18,149 bases of DNA, taken from NCBI GenBank assembly GCA_022827045.1, contig JAJDTQ010000271.1, positions 1-18,149 of the forward strand, read 5' to 3'. The translations under genes and the position numbers were made by a program. The notes beneath the pieces are model-generated. The model saw nothing but the letters and a program-made list of their open reading frames with translations, ran no database searches and was not told where the DNA came from. This DNA is from Candidatus Binatia bacterium (GTDB lineage: Bacteria; Desulfobacterota_B; Binatia; UBA9968; JAJDTQ01). Shown here piece by piece: positions 13,916 to 18,149 of this stretch (the first letter of the stretch is position 1; every line of letters begins with the position of its first letter).

Positions 13916-14139
13916 TTCGACAGCGCCCGCAGCACCTCGCGATCATCATGCATGATATCTTCGGCGAGGGCCATCTGGCGTGCAAAGTCAGGATCGTACG
14001 GGGTGAGCCGGTAGCCCCCGTCCGGCGCTTCGGTCAGGTATAGCGTGTCCCCCTTCTTCACCTTGAGGCGAGCCATCGCCTCTTTGGTGAGAATGACACC
14101 GGAAGATGCCCCTACAGTGGTCACTTTGAACGACAGCAT
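13912..14139 (-). CDS. AbrB/MazE/SpoVT-type antitoxin paired with Doc
   Basis: A 75-residue antitoxin. The N-terminal half (SFKVTTVGASSGVILTKEAMARLKVKKGDTLYLTE) is a swapped-hairpin AbrB/MazE-type DNA-binding domain. The C-terminal half (YDPDFARQMALAEDIMHDDREVLRALS) is an acidic, probably toxin-wrapping tail. It differs from the Phd/YefM fold of the classical Phd-Doc pair. The ATG at 14137-14139 has an AGGAGG ribosome-binding site 6 bases upstream. A perfect inverted repeat at 14149-14170 lies just upstream and is the likely site of autorepression. Its stop overlaps the Doc start. Confidence 0.9.
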   Translation of the reverse strand: MLSFKVTTVGASSGVILTKEAMARLKVKKGDTLYLTEAPDGGYRLTPYDPDFARQMALAEDIMHDDREVLRALSK

Positions 14140-14148
14140 CCGAGCCTC

Positions 14149-14170
14149 CTATATAATGGTGATTATATAG
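14149..14170 (-). promoter_or_regulatory. Operator/promoter palindrome of the AbrB-Doc module
   Basis: CTATATAAT (14149-14157) and ATTATATAG (14162-14170) form a perfect 9-bp inverted repeat around GGTG. It includes TATAAT-like -10 hexamers on both strands and ends next to the AGGAGG ribosome-binding site. Binding of the antitoxin or complex here would block the promoter, as in many type II modules. The element is seen; its operator role is inferred. Confidence 0.7.
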
Positions 14171-14190
14171 TCGGGAGTTGTCGGGAGTTC
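14171..14190. repeat. Tandem 10-bp direct repeat beside the Doc-module operator
   Basis: TCGGGAGTTG and TCGGGAGTTC stand head to tail, identical in nine of ten bases, directly beside the palindrome at 14149-14170. On the minus strand they fall near the -35 position of the antitoxin promoter. They overlap the stop of a 45-codon ORF. They could be secondary binding half-sites or a simple local duplication. Confidence 0.5.
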
Positions 14191-14326
14191 AAGCAGTTTC
14201 CACAATGGCCTCAATAAAGATCCCCTGCAGCGAATTCAACGCCTCTGAGTCTTCCGTGGGTCGCGACGGTTTTGGATCGACGGCAGCCTCCAACGCAGCT
14301 ACCCCTTCGTGACGGGCCGAGTCCAT
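14189..14326 (-). CDS. Small ORF (45 residues) downstream of the PemK-like toxin
   Basis: A 45-codon frame starts at an ATG 12 bases after the PemK-like toxin stop and ends at TGA (14191-14189). The product begins MDSARHEGVAALEAAVDPKP and ends IFIEAIVETA, an alanine- and acid-rich, probably helical peptide. Codon choice is compatible with coding, but no strong ribosome-binding site is seen and no family is recognised. It may be a third gene of the toxin-antitoxin operon, a remnant, or chance. Confidence 0.35.
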   Translation of the reverse strand: MDSARHEGVAALEAAVDPKPSRPTEDSEALNSLQGIFIEAIVETA

Positions 14327-14338
14327 TGGCGACGCTGC

Positions 14339-14671
14339 CTATTCGAGGATGGTGGCCAAGCGGGCAAGCACATCGTCGATGATGTGTTCGGGGACGATTT
14401 CGAGGAACTTCCCTTTCCGTGCGGACAGGTCAAGGGTGCGGGGCTGATCGCAACGGATCACGCCGGTGGTTCGGGTGCCTGCGCCCTCGAGAGAAACGGC
14501 GAAGCCGCGTCTGCGTGCGAAGCCTCCACCCGTGGTGATGGGCAAGACGACCGGCGTCCCGGTCAGGTCGTTGAAGGGAGCAGGGGAAACGATCAGTACC
14601 GGGCGGGTGCCCTGCTGTTCATGGCCGGCAGCGGGGTCGAGGTTGACGAGCCAGATGTCACCCCGCTTCAC
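14339..14671 (-). CDS. PemK/MazF-family endoribonuclease toxin
   Basis: A 110-residue toxin of the PemK/MazF family, which cleaves mRNA at short sequence motifs and arrests growth. The diagnostic N-terminus KRGDIWLVNLDPAAGHEQQGTRPVLIVSPAPFN is complete, including the R and G residues of the active region. The middle segment TPVVLPITT and the later TGVIRCDQPRTLDL (with the conserved RCDQPR) are also present. The start is GTG (14669-14671), sharing one base with the antitoxin TAG. Length is standard and nothing is truncated. The cleavage motif cannot be predicted by eye. Confidence 0.94.
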   Translation of the reverse strand: MKRGDIWLVNLDPAAGHEQQGTRPVLIVSPAPFNDLTGTPVVLPITTGGGFARRRGFAVSLEGAGTRTTGVIRCDQPRTLDLSARKGKFLEIVPEHIIDDVLARLATILE

Positions 14672-14928
14672 TACAGCAGCTCTTTGCCCACAGGCTTGGC
14701 GTCAAGCCAGGCGCGATCCTCTGAGGAAGGGGTTTCGTTTTCGTCGCACTGGGCCAGTAGCTCATCGAGCGAGTAGCGTGGACGCGCCTTGGGCTCGATG
14801 ACCAGGCGTCCCTTCTCCACGTCGATATCCACCTTGGCTCCCACGCGGAGGTTCAAGAGGTCGAGGAGGGCCGGAGGGACCGCGAGCATGACGGAACCGC
14901 CGACCTTGCGCAGGTTTGTTGTGTGCAT
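14671..14928 (-). CDS. MazE/PemI-type antitoxin
   Basis: An 85-residue antitoxin for the downstream PemK-like toxin. The N-terminal domain (TTNLRKVGGSVMLAVPPALLDLLNLRVGAKVDIDVEKGRLVIEPK) is a clear AbrB/MazE DNA-binding fold, closest in style to ChpS/PemI. The C-terminal tail (YSLDELLAQCDENETPSSEDRAWLDAKPVGKELL) is acidic and probably occupies the toxin's RNA-binding groove. The ATG at 14926-14928 has GGAGG close upstream. A perfect inverted repeat at 14942-14959 marks the likely autoregulatory operator. TAGTG overlap with the toxin indicates coupled translation. Confidence 0.93.
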   Translation of the reverse strand: MHTTNLRKVGGSVMLAVPPALLDLLNLRVGAKVDIDVEKGRLVIEPKARPRYSLDELLAQCDENETPSSEDRAWLDAKPVGKELL

Positions 14929-14941
14929 GGCATCCTCCAGT

Positions 14942-14959
14942 GTTATACATTCGTATAAC
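14942..14959 (-). promoter_or_regulatory. Operator palindrome of the MazE-PemK module
   Basis: GTTATAC (14942-14948) and GTATAAC (14953-14959) form a perfect 7-bp inverted repeat with a 4-base spacer, 13 bases upstream of the antitoxin ATG. Its TATAAC hexamer can act as a -10, so binding of the antitoxin there should repress the module. The arrangement parallels, but is not identical to, the palindrome of the neighbouring Doc module. Confidence 0.65.
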
Positions 14960-15018
14960 TAAAGTCGCTCTACAATGCAACTCCCAAGGGTTGGCTATCA
15001 AGGACCCGCAGTCACCCG

Positions 15019-17310
15019 TCACCGCACATCTCTGACCGGGTGCTCCTCTTTGACCGTGGTGGTGTAGCGCACGCCGTCCGGTACCGGAACAGCCTGATAC
15101 ACCGTAGTGCCGTGCTTGCCCTCGGTGCGCCGGCTTGCGTCGACCGCGACGAAGGCCGTGTAGTCGGACATCAGGCCGTACTCCAACGCGGTACTCTTGA
15201 TGGCGCCGGCAAGCTCGTTGTGGGGGTCGCGGGTCCAGGCCTGGCGATCCGCGAGGTCGACGATTCGAAGCCGGGCCCACACGTTGGGTATGAACTTGTG
15301 GGCGTCTTCACTGGCCGTCCGGGCCACGACGTATTCGACGCGCTGTCCACCGGCTCGACCCCGCACCACCGGTTCGGCAGGCGCACCTGAAAACTTGCCG
15401 GTGACGACGACGGACCGGCCGACGAAGAGGTCGGGGAGGCGTTGCGGATAGGTGTCGGTCACCTTCATCGTTCCCCAGTCTATCTCGACGTCCGTCAGCA
15501 CGGGACGGCTGATGCGGTTGAAGAAGTACCGCATCACTTCCGCGCCCGAGTCATCCAGTGCCAAGTACGCGGCGGCCCCGCGGCCCACCTTGGCCATGCG
15601 GTTCAGGAGATAGTGGTTGACCGAAGAGCCTACGCCAAAGCTGAAGATGCGCGACTCCCCGATCGACTTGTGGATCGCGTCGAGGATCTCGACCTCGTTG
15701 CCGATGTAGCCGTCGGTCATGAAGGTCACGAAGCGCAGGCGTTCCGGGTCGTGAGGGAAATGGAGCGCGGCGCGAATGCCTTCGATCATCCGCGTGCCGC
15801 CGCCGCCCTGGAGCTGCCGCACATAGCGCCTGGCGCGGGCGATGTTCTCCGGGGTGGCGGGAACCGGGTCCGGCCCGAACCGGCTGGCGTTGTTCGAGAA
15901 GCGGATGACCTGAAAGGTGTCCGAGGGTTCGAGCAGGTCGAGGGCCGCGAGAACGGCGGCCTTGGCTTGCGCGATGGGCTCGCCGTTCATGGAGCCCGAG
16001 CAGTCCAGCACGAAGACCATCTCCATGGGATGCCTCGGCGCGCTCTCCAGGTGCTCGGGCGGATAGAGCACGAGGGTGAAGTAGCCTTGCCCTTTCTTGC
16101 GATCCATGTAGGTCAGGAGGTTCGTCTTGACGCGTCCCCCGGCCACCTTGAACTTGAGGACGAAGTCCCGGTTGGGGATCGTCGCCTGGCCGGCAAGGCG
16201 GATGGTGACGGTTTCCGGACCCGTGCGGGTCTCGTCGATGCGATGGCTGGACTCGATGGCTTCGATGGGCACGCCGGCGTCGAGCTTGACTGTGATGCCG
16301 ATGTCGTGGCCGGAACGCTCCTCGGGACGCAGGTAGCGTACGCCGGCGCCGGCCGAGACAGGCTGGACGTGGGAGCGCCGCAACGCATGCACCGGGTCCC
16401 TGGAACCGGGCGGGTTGTAGCGGGGGCCGACGACCGTGGGGAGCACGAACCTGTACCAGCCGTCACGATACGCCAGGGAGTGGAAGTACCGGATATTGAC
16501 GTCGATACGCTTGCCGGGCTCGATGTTCGCCACTTTTTGCTCGAAGATGTTGGGGCGGTGCTGGGTGAGGAGGCTGGCCCGATAGCCCTGCGCCCGCGCC
16601 TCCCGGTAGATGCGCTCGGCCTCTTCCTTCTCCCGCAGGATGCCACGGATGCGGCGCTCGCCGATGGTCATGACGAACTCGCTCACCGCCGCCTTCTCCG
16701 GCAACGGGAACATGTAGACCGCTTCGATCTTCTCGTCGAAGGGGTTCTCGAACTGTTGAGTGACGTCCACCGTCCCCATGTAGCCGGTGATGGCCGCCTG
16801 GACCTCGGTGCGCTTGAGGGGGAGCGGCACCTTCGTCTTTTCCTCGCCTCCGAAGGGACGGGCCGCCATCAGCGCGCCCGAACCCGGCTGGTCCGGCTTC
16901 GCCGCCTCGGCCGGGGGTGTCGCGGGCCGGGGCGTCGCGATGATCCAGAGCTCTTCGCCCACCGTCATTGGCCCGGCCGCCGCAACACCGGCCCGAGCCA
17001 TTCGAGACCGGAATGCCTCACGCACGATGGACTGGGGCGACAGCATCAAGCTCTTCAGCCGCCCCCGCCCCGAACGGCCTCGACCCATTTGCACCGCCGG
17101 CACCGGAGCATCCGCCACCGCGGCACCGCCGGACGAGCCGGGCGGAGGCGAGTGAGAAACTTCCGAGCTCTCCGGCTTGTGGTGAGACACGGGGCCGGCC
17201 GCACGCGTATCCTCCACCGCGTCATCGCCGAGTGAGCATGCCCCCGCGATCAGGAGCAGACACAGCGCCGTGCCGGTCACCAAACCGCTGCCGATATCAA
17301 GTTTTCTCAT
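15019..17310 (-). CDS. VIT and von Willebrand factor A domain lipoprotein
   Basis: A 763-residue exported protein. A signal sequence runs into LLLIAGAC with a candidate lipidated Cys at about 25; the lipobox has Ala at -3, so it is acceptable but not ideal. A low-complexity linker follows to about 160. A VIT domain spans about 162-300 (KVPLPLKRTEVQAAITGYMG, the FENPFDEKIEAVYMFPLPEKAAV segment, REKEEAERIYREARAQG). A von Willebrand A domain starts at about 430 with an intact MIDAS: D-C-S-G-S at about 436-440, a threonine in GGGGTRM, and an aspartate in FMTDGYIGN. There is no LPxTG or sortase tail, unlike the proteobacterial sortase-target VIT-vWA proteins. The ATG at 17308-17310 is preferred to a GTG six bases upstream, because the AAGGAG site fits it better. 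It is the third gene of an operon with cohesin-like and dockerin-like proteins. Confidence 0.92.
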   Translation of the reverse strand: MRKLDIGSGLVTGTALCLLLIAGACSLGDDAVEDTRAAGPVSHHKPESSEVSHSPPPGSSGGAAVADAPVPAVQMGRGRSGRGRLKSLMLSPQSIVREAFRSRMARAGVAAAGPMTVGEELWIIATPRPATPPAEAAKPDQPGSGALMAARPFGGEEKTKVPLPLKRTEVQAAITGYMGTVDVTQQFENPFDEKIEAVYMFPLPEKAAVSEFVMTIGERRIRGILREKEEAERIYREARAQGYRASLLTQHRPNIFEQKVANIEPGKRIDVNIRYFHSLAYRDGWYRFVLPTVVGPRYNPPGSRDPVHALRRSHVQPVSAGAGVRYLRPEERSGHDIGITVKLDAGVPIEAIESSHRIDETRTGPETVTIRLAGQATIPNRDFVLKFKVAGGRVKTNLLTYMDRKKGQGYFTLVLYPPEHLESAPRHPMEMVFVLDCSGSMNGEPIAQAKAAVLAALDLLEPSDTFQVIRFSNNASRFGPDPVPATPENIARARRYVRQLQGGGGTRMIEGIRAALHFPHDPERLRFVTFMTDGYIGNEVEILDAIHKSIGESRIFSFGVGSSVNHYLLNRMAKVGRGAAAYLALDDSGAEVMRYFFNRISRPVLTDVEIDWGTMKVTDTYPQRLPDLFVGRSVVVTGKFSGAPAEPVVRGRAGGQRVEYVVARTASEDAHKFIPNVWARLRIVDLADRQAWTRDPHNELAGAIKSTALEYGLMSDYTAFVAVDASRRTEGKHGTTVYQAVPVPDGVRYTTTVKEEHPVRDVR

Positions 17311-17315
17311 GCGCA

Positions 17316-17777
17316 CTATCTCCTTGACTGAACGCCAAGATGGACGGAGGCCCGGATGGGTTGGCCCCGGGCATTGCCCGCCGTAACCAGCCGGAGGACG
17401 TAGTCGGGCTCGGCGACGCCCGCGAGGCGAACGTGCACGGTGGCGATGCGGACGTTGCCCGCCGGCAGCTCGGCCGCTGGCCGCAACGTGAAATCGGCGA
17501 CGATGATGCGGTCGGCACGCCCGGCGTTGACCGCCTTCCGGTCGTAGTAGGGAGCCTTGGCGAACGCCGGGCTGTCACCGTTCTCGACACCCACCACGCG
17601 CATCCGGCCGGCTGCTTCCGACAACTCGAACTGCCACGCGGCCACGGGCTCGGCAGTTTCCAGATGGATGTCGAGGGCCGCGAACCGGACCTTCGTTTCG
17701 TCGGCGCGGGACGGGCCGGGCCATGCGGCCGTCCACAGGACCAGGCAGAGCAGGTACATGAAGCGCCAACCGGTCAT
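17316..17777 (-). CDS. Secreted protein, possibly cohesin-like
   Basis: A 153-residue protein with a signal peptide (hydrophobic LLCLVLWTAAW, cleavage probably after PSRA, near 25). The mature part is predicted beta-rich: VRFAALDIHLETAEPVAAWQFELSE, MRVVGVENGD, ADRIIVADFTL, and ELPAGNVRIATVHVRLAG. This pattern, including the self-interacting strand with AWQFEL and the late VRIATVHVR strand, resembles cohesin-type jelly-roll domains. Similarity is judged by eye only. It starts at an ATG overlapping the upstream dockerin-like gene's stop (ATGA). Its TAG ends next to the start of the VIT-vWA gene. The adjacent dockerin-like loop makes cohesin-like binding the leading hypothesis; a generic periplasmic beta-sandwich is the alternative. 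Confidence 0.65.
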   Translation of the reverse strand: MTGWRFMYLLCLVLWTAAWPGPSRADETKVRFAALDIHLETAEPVAAWQFELSEAAGRMRVVGVENGDSPAFAKAPYYDRKAVNAGRADRIIVADFTLRPAAELPAGNVRIATVHVRLAGVAEPDYVLRLVTAGNARGQPIRASVHLGVQSRR

Positions 17778-18149
17778 AGCCTCTCCGCAGTAGCGTCCAA
17801 CGCCACGATGCTCATGGCGAAGGCATCGATCTCGGCCCGCGTCGCCGATGCGCCGTCCGTCCGCGCCATGCGCGGCACGGAATCCGTCTTCGCCCGTGTG
17901 GCCGGCACCGAACCTTCGCGCGCCATCCGTGCCAGGGCGAACGCGTCCAGGATGTCCACCGCACCGGAGCCGTCGATATCGTTGGGAACGGGGGCGACGC
18001 TGGCAACCCGGATGGGTTCCATCGGGGTCTGCGTCCGCCAGAAGAGCACGCCCACCAGGAGACTTGCCGCCAGGCTCCCGGCCATGGCCCAGCGAAGCCC
18101 GGCGGTACGTGCGCGTCTCCGCCGCTGCCCGAAATGAGCCCTGGCGGTC
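17774..18149 (-). CDS. Membrane-anchored protein with dockerin-like calcium loop (5' partial)
   Basis: The frame is open to the right edge, so the N-terminus is missing; about 124 residues are visible. A basic stretch (GQRRRRARTAGLRW) precedes one membrane helix (MAGSLAASLLVGVLFW), suggesting cytoplasm-in, periplasm-out topology like that of anti-sigma-type proteins. After the helix, DIDGSGAVDILDAFALAR matches a dockerin type I calcium loop, with D at positions 1, 3, 9 and 12, and its following helix. A second standard dockerin half is not seen. Instead, an imperfect 19-residue tandem duplication follows (RMAREGSVPATRAKTDSVP, then RMARTDGASATRAEIDAFA). An ATG at 18083-18085 is internal and probably not the start. 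The stop overlaps the cohesin-like gene. Confidence 0.72.
   Translation of the reverse strand, partial: TARAHFGQRRRRARTAGLRWAMAGSLAASLLVGVLFWRTQTPMEPIRVASVAPVPNDIDGSGAVDILDAFALARMAREGSVPATRAKTDSVPRMARTDGASATRAEIDAFAMSIVALDATAERL

Noticed and set aside
10890..15018. Integrase, transposase, tRNA or attachment-site repeats bounding the island
   Set aside because: I looked for these on both sides of the island and saw none, so no mobile-element boundaries are claimed.
15442..17235. A 597-codon open frame on the plus strand, opposite the VIT-vWA gene
   Set aside because: It is antisense to a gene with clear signal peptide, VIT and MIDAS motifs. Its translation is rich in H, G, R, V and D with no recognisable domain, a common effect of high GC codon bias.
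15019..17310. Sortase-anchored VIT-vWA protein of the marine proteobacterial type
   Set aside because: The C-terminus (HPVRDVR) has no LPxTG motif or hydrophobic tail, no sortase is adjacent, and the N-terminus carries a lipobox-like Cys instead.
15019..18149. Cellulosome locus
   Set aside because: No glycoside hydrolase, carbohydrate-binding module or multi-cohesin scaffoldin is present, and only one dockerin-like loop is seen.

Overview
The window is GC-rich (roughly 60-65% by eye) and gene-dense. It suggests an uncultivated Gram-negative bacterium. The support is an EmrA/EmrB-type (HlyD + DHA2 MFS) pump, a lipoprotein signal, many GTG starts, ATGA-type overlaps, and three kinds of short dispersed palindromic repeat between genes. 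I cannot name a phylum from the sequence alone. No rRNA, tRNA, CRISPR array, transposase or integrase is visible.

Region 1 (146-6825, catabolic block). A minus-strand run reads LLM-class flavin oxidoreductase, DUF2848 protein, nitrilase-superfamily amidase, cupin, then a xanthine-dehydrogenase-type molybdopterin subunit. Divergent from it is an amidohydrolase-2 family hydrolase. The set looks like a pathway that oxidises and hydrolyses a nitrogen-containing organic compound, but the substrate cannot be read from the sequence.

Region 2 (6879-10889). A minus-strand carboxyltransferase of the pyruvate carboxylase B / oxaloacetate decarboxylase alpha type, without partner subunits nearby, sits divergent from a translationally coupled HlyD-DHA2 efflux pair.

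Region 3 (about 10890-14940, accessory island). Base composition and codon use shift visibly. Four tightly packed plus-strand genes encode a DUF5343 protein, a short Swt1-type HEPN protein with an intact Rx4H motif, and two different putative PD-(D/E)XK-fold nucleases. I think this is an uncharacterised defence-type cassette, and it is the most interesting item here. Two minus-strand toxin-antitoxin modules follow: AbrB-type antitoxin + Doc, and MazE/PemI-type antitoxin + PemK/MazF. Each has a perfect inverted repeat in its promoter region. A 45-codon ORF lies between them.

Region 4 (15019-18149). A minus-strand overlapping operon enters from the right edge. It encodes a membrane-anchored protein with a dockerin-like calcium loop (5' end off the window), a secreted protein that may be cohesin-like, and a VIT + von Willebrand A lipoprotein. 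This looks like a small non-cellulosomal cohesin/dockerin-type surface system.
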